A DNA stretch of 16,727 bases from an uncultured Paenibacillus sp. (GTDB lineage Bacteria > Bacillota > Bacilli > Paenibacillales > Paenibacillaceae). The position numbers were made by a program, and so were the translations under genes. This document shows, piece after piece, positions 1 to 5,655 of this stretch. The notes under the pieces were generated by a model. The model did no database searches and was not told the DNA's origin. It worked only from the letters and a program-made list of their open reading frames with translations. How positions within the stretch are numbered: position 1 is the first letter of the stretch; every line of letters starts with the position of its first letter. The DNA is taken from assembly GCA_937895345.1 (NCBI GenBank), contig CALAWP010000025.1:1-16727 (forward strand), written 5' to 3'.

Positions 1-327
1 CACCCCAAGCTGCTGCGAGCGGCGCTGCAAGAAATCATTGACAACGCCTTAGATGTAAGTCCCCCAGGTTCTGTCTTAACGCTCCGAATAAACATTACGG
101 ATAATTATATCCACATCATTGTTCGCGATCAAGGAGCAGGAATTCCAAAAGATCTGCAGTCCCGAATCATCCTACCGTTTGTTACAAGTAAACCGGACGC
201 TATCGGATTCGGGCTTAGTTTCAGTAATGCTATGATCGAAAAAATGGGGGGAACCTTGAATATCGATAGCTCGGATGCCGGCACAAGCGTTATTGTTCAA
301 TTACCCGCATTTACGGGAACAGCTTAA
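1..327 (+). CDS. Sensor histidine kinase, C-terminal ATPase domain (5' end outside window)
   Basis: The frame is open from the first base and ends with TAA at 325-327, giving 108 residues with no start in the window. The order of motifs is that of a HATPase_c domain: N-box EIIDNALD (residues 11-18), G1-box DQGAGIP, F-box-like LPFVTSK and G2-box GFGLSFSNAM, followed by GGTLNIDS and a closing beta strand. This is the ATP-binding half of a two-component sensor kinase, which autophosphorylates a histidine that would lie upstream of the window. The sensor domain, dimerisation helix and cognate regulator are not visible, so the signal is unknown. The pattern resembles the sporulation or PAS-type kinases of Bacilli, but the specific family cannot be settled from this fragment. 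No response regulator follows; the next gene is an hsp20 after about 195 bp in which I see no clear terminator. Confidence 0.88.
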   Translation, partial: HPKLLRAALQEIIDNALDVSPPGSVLTLRINITDNYIHIIVRDQGAGIPKDLQSRIILPFVTSKPDAIGFGLSFSNAMIEKMGGTLNIDSSDAGTSVIVQLPAFTGTA

Positions 328-522
328 AAGTGTCGGTAACATTGCGGTAAATGCCAATGGCTATACAACAAACCCTCAGCAATTTTTTTCGGGGGCTATT
401 GCCGGGAGTTCGCGGCCAAAGGCATATTCCAATTCAACTATGTAGGGTAGCAAAGAATAATATTTCCCGAAGAGTACAAAATAAAGCTGAAAAAAAGATA
501 ATGTGACAATGGAGGAAATTAC

Positions 523-960
523 ATGCCGCTCATTCCTTGGGATTCGTTTCGCAATACCGATCTATGGAGAAGGGATTTGGAAAAAATTTTTAGCGAAGGT
601 TTTCCTGAAATCGGCGCGCGTCTAGGATTTGCACCCCCTCGTATCGATGTATTTGAGACTGAACATGAAGTGATTGCTTCTTGTGAAATCCCTGGTTTGG
701 ATAAAAAAGAAGACCTTCATATCGATGTGGATGAAAACATGCTTACAATTAGTGGGACCATAAAGCAAGCGAATGAAGTGAAGCAGGAACAAATACATCG
801 CAAAGAACGGTTTGTCGGACGGTTCCAACGGTCGGTGTCTTTGCCATCACGCGTTCAAACGGAAGGGACGACAGCAACGTATCGCAACGGTGTCCTTGAA
901 GTTCGCATGCCGAAATTAAAAGCCGATACCCAACGGCAAATTGATGTACAGTTTCATTAA
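523..960 (+). CDS. Hsp20/alpha-crystallin family small heat-shock protein
   Basis: This encodes 145 aa, the usual size of a bacterial small heat-shock protein. Such proteins are ATP-independent holdases that bind unfolding proteins in the cytoplasm and pass them to refolding chaperones. The alpha-crystallin domain spans about residues 38-130. It includes the IDVFETEHEVIASCEIPGLD opening strands, the FVGRFQRSVSLPS segment, and the signature NGVLEVRMPK near residue 120. A C-terminal I-x-V element (IDV) matches the oligomer-contact motif of the family. The ATG at 523 is preceded by GGAGG about 7 bases upstream, so the start is secure. Upstream sequence is AT-rich, but neither a CIRCE nor a CtsR-type direct repeat was found, so heat regulation cannot be assigned. 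Codon and base composition are more AT-rich than genes beyond 2.9 kb. Confidence 0.95.
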   Translation: MPLIPWDSFRNTDLWRRDLEKIFSEGFPEIGARLGFAPPRIDVFETEHEVIASCEIPGLDKKEDLHIDVDENMLTISGTIKQANEVKQEQIHRKERFVGRFQRSVSLPSRVQTEGTTATYRNGVLEVRMPKLKADTQRQIDVQFH

Positions 961-1065
961 AAAGAAGTGCGGGATTACAATATAGGCGTTACATGAAAAA
1001 TGGGCGCTTGCACATAATAAGCTTTGGGGGATGAAGTCCTACCATATTGAAGGAGGTCAAAAATC

Positions 1066-1413
1066 GTGTATCAACAAAACCTTTCACAGCAAGCAAGCCA
1101 ATGCGCGCAGATTATTCAACAGTTGATCCAGCAAACCCAGCAATCGAGCAACATGTATCAGCAAATGTTGCAACAGGAGCAGCAAAACGCCGCCCAACTG
1201 GATCAGCTGGCCCAGAAAGAACGTCAAGCGGTTCAAACCATTCAATCTGTTCTGCAAGGACATCAAACTGCCATACAGCAGATGCAGCAGGCGATGCAAA
1301 TTTGTTCTCAGCTTCAACAAACAGCGCAACAACAAGCCGGCGTGCAGAATGCGGGCTGGCCAATGGCTCAGAGCTGGCAGAATCAGAATTTGCAGCCACG
1401 GCAGTATCAATAA
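1066..1413 (+). CDS. Glutamine-rich small protein of unknown function
   Basis: The gene starts with GTG at 1066 behind a very strong Shine-Dalgarno (AAGGAGGTC, 1050-1058) and encodes 115 aa. I count 44 glutamines (38%), mostly as QQ pairs spaced 3-4 residues apart and separated by hydrophobic residues (IIQQLIQQ, MYQQMLQQ, AIQQMQQAM). This is the pattern of long amphipathic helices or a coiled coil over about residues 3-95. There are two cysteines (C13, C80), no signal peptide and no membrane segment. The tail (about 96-115) is rich in W, N and Q and probably flexible. The gene stands alone: 105 bp after hsp20 and followed 14 bp later by a strong terminator. I do not recognise the family. Possibilities include a spore or structural protein, but nothing in the sequence decides this. 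The strong ribosome site and terminator argue that it is a real, well-translated gene. Confidence 0.8.
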   Translation: MYQQNLSQQASQCAQIIQQLIQQTQQSSNMYQQMLQQEQQNAAQLDQLAQKERQAVQTIQSVLQGHQTAIQQMQQAMQICSQLQQTAQQQAGVQNAGWPMAQSWQNQNLQPRQYQ

Positions 1414-1427
1414 AACAGCAAGTGAAA

Positions 1428-1465
1428 AACGATCGCTTTCTTTAAAAAGAAGGCGGTCGTTTTTT
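1428..1465 (+). terminator. Rho-independent terminator of the glutamine-rich gene
   Basis: A 15-bp stem (1428-1442 with 1447-1461, two G-U pairs) has a 4-nt loop and runs into T1460-1465. The complementarity extends outward on both sides (AAGTGAAAA at about 1420, TTTTCACTT up to 1470), so the reverse strand also carries a T-tract. The hairpin could therefore stop transcription in both directions. Confidence 0.9.
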
Positions 1466-1533
1466 CACTTCACAAGAAATCTTTTATGCGCTCGTTTAAA
1501 AATTGTTAAGACGATAGTTGCATCGGGACGAGA

Positions 1534-1574
1534 CAAATAGGCTACCAGAATAAGTAAGTCAGGTAGCCTATTTG
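1534..1574. repeat. Perfect 13-bp inverted repeat (hairpin)
   Basis: CAAATAGGCTACC at 1534-1546 is exactly complementary to GGTAGCCTATTTG at 1562-1574, with a 15-nt loop. No clear T-tract follows, and the preceding gene already has a terminator at 1428-1465. It could be a second attenuator, part of a structured RNA, or a remnant end of a mobile element. The sequence does not tell these apart. Confidence 0.7.
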
Positions 1575-1834
1575 CTCTAAATGCAAGGAGGGGACTGTAC
1601 CCCACCATTAGTATATAACCGGGGAGGTTGTATAAGTACAATTATCGAGGCGGAACGAGGTCCGATTTAAACATTTGATTTTTAGACGTATTTGTGGTAA
1701 TTTAAGAAAACTGAATTCACGGTTTACACAGCGACGTGTGTGTAATCAATTAAAACTCAATTAGAACAAGGAGTATTGGGGAATTACACAGTGTACGTTC
1801 TTCAATATTGCCATTCTGACGAAAGGGAAAGCGC
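1575..1834. other. Gene-free AT-rich stretch before the CRISPR repeats (possible leader)
   Basis: No credible coding frame with a ribosome site was found here. Visible structure: GGGG-N6-CCCC at 1590-1603; a 9-bp stem with one G-U pair at 1612-1634 (loop GGGGA); TTACACA at 1724-1730 repeated in direct orientation at 1784-1790 and inverted (TGTGTAA) at 1739-1745. Degenerate repeats lie at the far end of the array, and in type I-C arrays that is normally the leader-distal end. The roughly 150 bp upstream of 1835 is therefore the likely leader position. Leader function is inferred from position only. Confidence 0.4.
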
Positions 1835-1995
1835 GTCGCATCCCGTACGGATGCGTGGATTGAAATTCCAGCAGCTCTATGGATGTCTGGAGCCATGCAA
1901 TCGTCGCATCCCATGCGGATGCGTGGATTGAAATAACGACGGCGAAACGAGCGGCCAAGAGGCGGGCGGTCGCATCCCATTCGGATGATTGAGAT
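1835..1995 (+). CRISPR. Short decaying type I-C-like CRISPR array, three repeats and two spacers
   Basis: Two full 32-nt repeats lie at 1835-1866 and 1903-1934, with spacers of 36 nt (1867-1902) and 34 nt (1935-1968). They share GTCGCATCC, then a 5-nt loop, then GGATGCG, and end in TGGATTGAAAT, the 3' end typical of type I-C repeats. The stem CGCATCC/GGATGCG is identical in both, while the loop differs (CGTAC versus CATGC). A third repeat (1969-1995) has loop CATTC, lacks five bases (CGTGG) and reads ATTGAGAT, so its 3' stem is broken. No cas gene is in the window. The array looks like an orphan or a shrinking remnant, although cas genes could lie further left. The spacers match nothing I could see within the window. 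Confidence 0.88.
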
Positions 1996-2016
1996 AATAT
2001 GCACCTCGTCCGTCCT

Positions 2017-2049
2017 GTGTCTTTCCATGCCAGACGCCTGGATCAAAAC
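2017..2049 (+). repeat. Possible fourth, heavily eroded CRISPR repeat
   Basis: With one inserted base, this 33-nt stretch matches the 32-nt repeat at about 22 positions. It keeps CCATGC from the loop/stem region, and the CCTGGATCAAAAC stretch resembles the repeat end CGTGGATTGAAAT. The gap to the third repeat would be only 21 nt, shorter than the other spacers, so a deletion would have to be assumed. Suggestive, not proven. Confidence 0.35.
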
Positions 2050-2139
2050 ATTGATGTGTCGACTTACCGAAGGGTCGACTGAATATGGATGTAATCGAGG
2101 ATAATACCGGGTCAATACCAAATATCCAAGAGAGGCTAA

Positions 2140-2247
2140 ATGCCCAAAAGAAACAAGTCATTTCCAGGCGACAAGGCTTTGCCGCCTGAGATGATGGTGG
2201 TAATAGTATTCGTATTGTTGGAATTGAGAGTAACCGTAGGAACTTGA
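2140..2247 (+). CDS. Possible 35-aa small protein
   Basis: An ATG at 2140 is preceded by AAGAGAGG with only 4 bases between, a rather short spacing. The 35-codon frame ends at TGA 2245-2247. The peptide starts with basic residues (MPKRNKSF), has a PGDKALPP turn, then a hydrophobic run MMVVIVFVLLEL that could sit in or on a membrane. No family is recognised. Short frames like this occur by chance, and the neighbouring sequence is degenerate CRISPR and otherwise gene-free, so it is listed as tentative. Confidence 0.2.
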   Translation: MPKRNKSFPGDKALPPEMMVVIVFVLLELRVTVGT

Positions 2248-2299
2248 TTGAATCTTTTTTCGTGAATGTATGTATTAATCCCTCAACAACATCGGCAAG

Positions 2300-2611
2300 T
2301 CAATCCCCGCCGCCACCGCCGCCGCCGTCGCCGCCTCCGGAAGAGCCGCTGTCGTGACCGCCGCTGTCGCTTCCGTGGCCTCCCGACGATTTAGGGGTGC
2401 CGCCGTCGTAACTGTCGTCCGACCGGGAACGGCCGTCCTTATCATAACTTCTGTCGCTAACCGGGCTGGCTGCATACATCCCGCCGTCCGTCGCCGCTCT
2501 TGAACGATCGGACGAACTTTTATTGCGATTCGATGCTCTTGACGCGGCAAAGACGATGAGGGCTGTAAATCCGATCACCATAACAAGAATTAACGGAATC
2601 AGAAACTCCAT
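2300..2611 (-). CDS. Small single-pass membrane protein with Ser/Gly/Asp-rich tail
   Basis: The reverse-strand gene encodes 103 aa. Residues 4-23 (LIPLILVMVIGFTALIVFAA) form one clear transmembrane helix or uncleaved signal anchor, followed by a basic stop-transfer patch (SRASNRNK). Residues 30-103 are low complexity: Ser, Asp, Arg and Gly, ending in an almost pure glycine stretch broken by Asp (GGGDGGGGGGGD). The DNA there is a GCC/GTC-type triplet repeat, so length may vary between strains. The ATG at 2611 has AAAGGAG about 12 bases upstream. By the positive-inside rule the hydrophilic tail is probably cytoplasmic, but with so few N-terminal charges this is uncertain. No enzyme motif is visible and no function can be given. 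It is a single gene, with about 295 bp of non-coding sequence on its 5' side. Confidence 0.7.
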   Translation of the reverse strand: MEFLIPLILVMVIGFTALIVFAASRASNRNKSSSDRSRAATDGGMYAASPVSDRSYDKDGRSRSDDSYDGGTPKSSGGHGSDSGGHDSGSSGGGDGGGGGGGD

Positions 2612-2831
2612 GGACGCTTTCCACTCCTTTTTTGCTTCATCTTACTATATCTGTTGAACGAATGCTATTCTGCGTCCAGGTGAAGATGCATGAGGAATCG
2701 TTCTTCCGACCGCTCTCGCAGAGGGATGCTTAGAGTTGCATAAACCGCATAACGGCAACCACCCATTTGGCCGGGGCGGGTGCATAGGCATCGAATGCTG
2801 CAAAGAGGCGATTGATGCCTTTTCTTTCGTT
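2612..2831. other. Intergenic region between divergent genes
   Basis: No gene with a ribosome site was found. It must hold the promoter of the minus-strand membrane protein, but no convincing -35/-10 pair stands out for it. A bulged hairpin (AGGCATC at 2786-2792 with GATGCCT at 2814-2820, extended by AAT/ATT) is followed by TTTTCTTT on the plus strand. It looks like a terminator although no plus-strand gene precedes it. Confidence 0.4.
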
Positions 2832-2860
2832 TGTCTATCCGCCAAACTAGTAGTACTATA
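2832..2860 (+). promoter_or_regulatory. Sigma-A-like promoter of the yojF operon
   Basis: TTGTCT (2832-2837) and TACTAT (2855-2860) are separated by exactly 17 bases, and lie 47 bp before the yojF start. This is a good match to the vegetative consensus and is the only one seen in front of the operon. Confidence 0.6.
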
Positions 2861-2907
2861 TATTCATCAGCACACAACACCGACATATACCAAGGGAGGG
2901 ACGCGTC

Positions 2908-3252
2908 ATGCAGCCGATCGAACCTTCGGAAATTCAGAGGCGGATTGACAGCCTGAAGGGCGAGGAATTATACATTCATCTGGAACTGACGAATGGCGCG
3001 TATGCGTCGCATTTTGATAGCACGAAGCATCAGGCGGCCACGTTTATCACGAACGCGAAGGTCCGCTATACCCACGGTTCGATTGCCGGCAACGGCCTGT
3101 ACCGGGTCGGGCTCAAGATGGAGCAAGGCTGGATTTACGCCGAAGGACTGACGCATTACGAGGAAACGGAGCCGGAGCGGCTGCTGCTTGCGGGCCATGA
3201 CAGCCAGGGCAAGCTGGTCGTATGCCTGCTGCTTAGCAGGGAACCGTTCTAA
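2908..3252 (+). CDS. yojF: YojF family protein (DUF1806), bacillithiol-associated
   Basis: The product is 114 aa, matching the length of B. subtilis YojF. Family-like features are the EELYIHLELTNGAYASH opening, ITNAKVRYTHGSI in the middle, and GWIYAEGLTHYE before a hydrophobic C-terminal strand (VVCLLLSREPF). There is no signal peptide or membrane helix, so it is a small cytoplasmic, mostly beta protein. Its biochemical role is not established; in Bacilli it is found next to bshB2, exactly as here (21-bp gap), which suggests it assists bacillithiol synthesis. The ATG at 2908 follows GGGAGGG by about 7 bases. It is the first gene of a probable three-gene operon with the promoter at 2832-2860. 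Confidence 0.9.
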   Translation: MQPIEPSEIQRRIDSLKGEELYIHLELTNGAYASHFDSTKHQAATFITNAKVRYTHGSIAGNGLYRVGLKMEQGWIYAEGLTHYEETEPERLLLAGHDSQGKLVVCLLLSREPF

Positions 3253-3273
3253 AGGCAAAAGGAGGAGCTATAC

Positions 3274-3945
3274 ATGAACCAACGAATTCTGGTCGTGTTG
3301 CCGCATCCCGATGACGAGGCGTTCGGCATGGCGGGTACGCTTGCTCAGCATGCCGAAGCGGGCGCCCGCATCACGTACGCTTGTCTGACGTTGGGCGAGA
3401 TGGGACGCAACATGGGCTTTCCGCCGTTTGCCAATCGAGTTACGCTGCCGGCCATTCGCAAGAAGGAACTGGAGGCGTCGTGTGCGGCAATCGGCATACA
3501 AGATTTAAGAATGATGGGTTTCCGGGACAAAACGATCGAGTTCGAGGACAAACAGCTGCTGGATCGGCGTATAGCGGAATTGTTTGAGGAAATCAAGCCG
3601 ACCTTGGTATATACGTTCTATCCCGGCTTTAGCGTACACCCCGATCACGACGCGACGGGAGCGGCCGTCATCCGGGTCGCAAGCAAGCTGCGGCCGGCCG
3701 ACAGGCCGTCGGTGCATTGCGTCGCCTTCGCCAAAAATTTGGAGCAAAGCATCGGCAAGCCCGATGTCGTCCGCGATGTGCGCGGCTATTTGAAGCAAAA
3801 GCTGGCCTCGATACAGGCGCACCGTTCCCAGTTTCAGGCGGCGGAGCTGCTGGGCAGCAAAAAGTTCGATATGAAAGAAATGGAGGAACGTTTCGGTACG
3901 GAGCGGTTTTGGACGTTTCCGTTTGTTGACGGACCGGCGCGTTAA
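3274..3945 (+). CDS. bshB2: Bacillithiol biosynthesis deacetylase BshB2
   Basis: The product is 223 aa and belongs to the LmbE/PIG-L zinc-dependent N-deacetylases. BshB removes the acetyl group from GlcNAc-malate, giving GlcN-malate, to which BshC then adds cysteine to complete bacillithiol. The N-terminal strand leads into PHPDDE (residues 10-15), whose His and Asp are zinc ligands and catalytic residues in the family. HPDHD at 122-126 supplies the remaining histidine ligand. The segment TLGEMGRNMGFPP near residues 43-55 is typical of the BshB2 subgroup. The ATG at 3274 has AGGAGG (3260-3265) 8 bases upstream. It sits 21 bp after yojF and about 37 bp before gntK, so the three are probably co-transcribed. 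BshA and BshC are not in the window. Zinc hydrolases of other pathways share the motifs, but the yojF neighbour makes this assignment strong. Confidence 0.95.
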   Translation: MNQRILVVLPHPDDEAFGMAGTLAQHAEAGARITYACLTLGEMGRNMGFPPFANRVTLPAIRKKELEASCAAIGIQDLRMMGFRDKTIEFEDKQLLDRRIAELFEEIKPTLVYTFYPGFSVHPDHDATGAAVIRVASKLRPADRPSVHCVAFAKNLEQSIGKPDVVRDVRGYLKQKLASIQAHRSQFQAAELLGSKKFDMKEMEERFGTERFWTFPFVDGPAR

Positions 3946-3982
3946 GCTTGAAGCTTGTTGGAAAGGAACGATCGGTACCTTG

Positions 3983-5503
3983 ATGAATAAGACAGATGCA
4001 ACCTCCGGGATCGTCATTGCGATCGATATCGGAACGACCAGCACGAAGGCGCTGGCGGTCGATCGGGAAGGGCGGGTGCTGGGCAGGCAATCCGTCGGTT
4101 ATCCGCTGCAAACGCCGCAGCCCGGTTATGCCGAGCAGGATCCGGACGAAATCGTTGAGGCGGTATTCGCTTGTACCGCGCGGCTGCTGCAGGAAGGCGG
4201 CTGGCAGGCGGACGAGGTGCTGTGCGTAACGTTCAGCTCGGCCAACCACAGCCTCATCGCGCTGGACGAGAACGGTTCGCCGCTGACGCCCATGATCACT
4301 TGGGCCGACCAACGCAGCGCCCCTCAAGCGGCAAGGCTCCTTCGGGACGGATCGGGATTGCGCGTATATTCGCGAACCGGCACCCCGATTCATCCGATGT
4401 CGCCGCTCGTCAAGCTGATTTGGCTTCGGGAAGAGCGGCCGGAGCTGTTCCGGCGGGCGGGACATTTTGTCGGGATTAAGGAGTACTTGTGGCTCAAGCT
4501 GTTCGGCCATGCCGTCATGGACTACTCGCTCGCAAGCGCGACCGGGTTGTTCGGGCTGGAATCGCTGAAGTGGGACGAGGAAGCGCTGGAGCTGGCGGGT
4601 GTTCGGGAGGAGCAGCTGCCGCGGCTGGTGCCGACGACCGATATTACGGTCGGCTTGAAGCCAGATGCCGCCGAACGACTGGGGCTTCGCGCCGATACGC
4701 CGTTTGTGGCGGGCGCTCAGGACGGCGTGCTCGCCAATCTTGGCGTCGGCGCGGTCGGGCAAGGCGTCATGGCGGTAACGGTCGGCACGAGCAGCGCCGC
4801 ACGCCTTACGGTAGAGCGCCCCTCCTTCGATGCGCAGGGCCGGTTGTTTTGTTACGCATTGACGGACGATCATTGGGTCGTAGGCGGGCCTTCGAATAAC
4901 GGAGCGATTGTCGCCCAATGGATCCGAGAAAGGCTGTATCCGGGGAAATCGACGGAGGAAGTTTTGCCGCTCGCCGCCGCTTCGCCTCCGGGGGCGAACG
5001 GGCTTTTGTTCTTGCCGCTGCTGTCCGGAGAGCGGGCGCCGTTCTGGGACGCCCAAGCCAAAGGCGTCATGTTCGGGCTCACCTTGGCCCACACGGAATC
5101 GGACATGCTGCGCGCCGCGTTGGAGGGCGTAATGTTCCAGCTCGCGGCGATCGTGGCCTCCATGAAAGAATCCGGCGCCGTGCCTTCGGAGGTGCGCGCT
5201 TCGGGAGGTTTTGCCCGTTCGGAGCTGTGGTGCCAGATGCTGGCCGATATGCTGGGCGTGCCGGTAACCGTGCCGGAGTCGGTCGAAAGCTCCGCGCTCG
5301 GAGCGGCGCAGCTTGGCTTGTATGCGCTGGAGGGCTGCCGGGGACCGCTGCTCCGATGGACGGAAACCGGGGGACGCCAATATGAGCCGGACAGAGAGGT
5401 CCATTCCCGGTATGCGGCTATGCTGCCGCTCTATTTGAGCCTGTATACGCAATCGAAGGCGGCGATGCATGAGCTGTCGAAGCTGCAGGCCGGCTGGAGA
5501 TAA
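3983..5503 (+). CDS. gntK: Gluconokinase, FGGY carbohydrate kinase family
   Basis: The enzyme phosphorylates D-gluconate with ATP to 6-phosphogluconate, which enters the pentose phosphate pathway. The product is 506 aa, close to B. subtilis GntK, and it matches my recollection of that protein through most of its length. N-terminal ATP-grip: AIDIGTTSTKALA. Substrate region: ITWADQRS and RTGTPIHPMSPL. Then FVGIKEYLW and VMDYSLASATG; catalytic-base region AGAQDGVLANLG; TVGTSS; SGERAPFWD; and RASGGFARSELWCQM in the second FGGY half. I start at ATG 3983. An upstream in-frame ATG at 3923 would overlap bshB2 and lacks a ribosome site; TTG at 3980 is also possible, because AAAGGA lies at 3962-3967. 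No gluconate permease or GntR regulator is nearby. The last ~45 bp recur after the next gene (see repeats). Confidence 0.92.
   Translation: MNKTDATSGIVIAIDIGTTSTKALAVDREGRVLGRQSVGYPLQTPQPGYAEQDPDEIVEAVFACTARLLQEGGWQADEVLCVTFSSANHSLIALDENGSPLTPMITWADQRSAPQAARLLRDGSGLRVYSRTGTPIHPMSPLVKLIWLREERPELFRRAGHFVGIKEYLWLKLFGHAVMDYSLASATGLFGLESLKWDEEALELAGVREEQLPRLVPTTDITVGLKPDAAERLGLRADTPFVAGAQDGVLANLGVGAVGQGVMAVTVGTSSAARLTVERPSFDAQGRLFCYALTDDHWVVGGPSNNGAIVAQWIRERLYPGKSTEEVLPLAAASPPGANGLLFLPLLSGERAPFWDAQAKGVMFGLTLAHTESDMLRAALEGVMFQLAAIVASMKESGAVPSEVRASGGFARSELWCQMLADMLGVPVTVPESVESSALGAAQLGLYALEGCRGPLLRWTETGGRQYEPDREVHSRYAAMLPLYLSLYTQSKAAMHELSKLQAGWR
5449..5493 (+). repeat. Direct repeat copy A: 3' end of gntK
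   Basis: This segment codes the C-terminal QSKAAMHELSKLQAG of GntK. Bases 5469-5493 are identical at 24 of 25 positions to 7178-7202, and the flanking GCAATCGAAG and CGAT blocks are also shared after a 4-base indel. The two copies bracket the RCC1-like gene. Confidence 0.75.
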
Positions 5504-5531
5504 GGGGAAGGGACGATAGGTTTATGGAGTT

Positions 5532-5560
5532 GGAGGGCATGTTGCCCTCCTTTTTCTTTT
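5532..5560 (+). terminator. Rho-independent terminator of yojF-bshB2-gntK
   Basis: A perfect 8-bp stem GGAGGGCA/TGCCCTCC (5532-5539 with 5543-5550) has a 3-nt loop and is followed by TTTTTCTTTT. It lies 28 bp after the gntK stop. Confidence 0.92.
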
Positions 5561-5655
5561 GCGAAGACATCTTTTTTTTGGTCGATGAAACATTTGCCAA
5601 CTTCTGGCGTTATTTACAGTAGACGTGAAGCGTTGAAAATAGGCGGAGGGATTGG

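Noticed and set aside
328..522. Terminator or heat-shock operator between the kinase and hsp20
   Set aside because: No stable hairpin with a T-tract, CIRCE or CtsR repeat could be found; the T-run near 390 has no convincing stem before it.
2058..2091. GTCGAC...GTCGAC stretch as a further CRISPR repeat
   Set aside because: Only GTCG and a short CCG block align, and the distance from the preceding candidate is about 9 bases; GTCGAC is simply a self-complementary hexamer.
1750..2161. Reverse-strand open frames across the CRISPR array with recurring peptides such as STHPHGMRR and NPRIRMGCD
   Set aside because: These are translations of the CRISPR repeats, a well-known false gene signature; there is no ribosome site, and spacers fill the gaps.
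2786..2828. Terminator in front of yojF
   Set aside because: A bulged hairpin with a T-rich tail exists, but no plus-strand gene precedes it and it lies just upstream of the proposed promoter; kept only as a note in the intergenic entry.
3668..5470. Long reverse-strand open frame (600 codons) opposite bshB2 and gntK
   Set aside because: It is the antisense shadow of two well-recognised genes in GC-rich DNA; its composition (Arg, Gln, His, Pro rich) has no domain, and it lacks a ribosome site.
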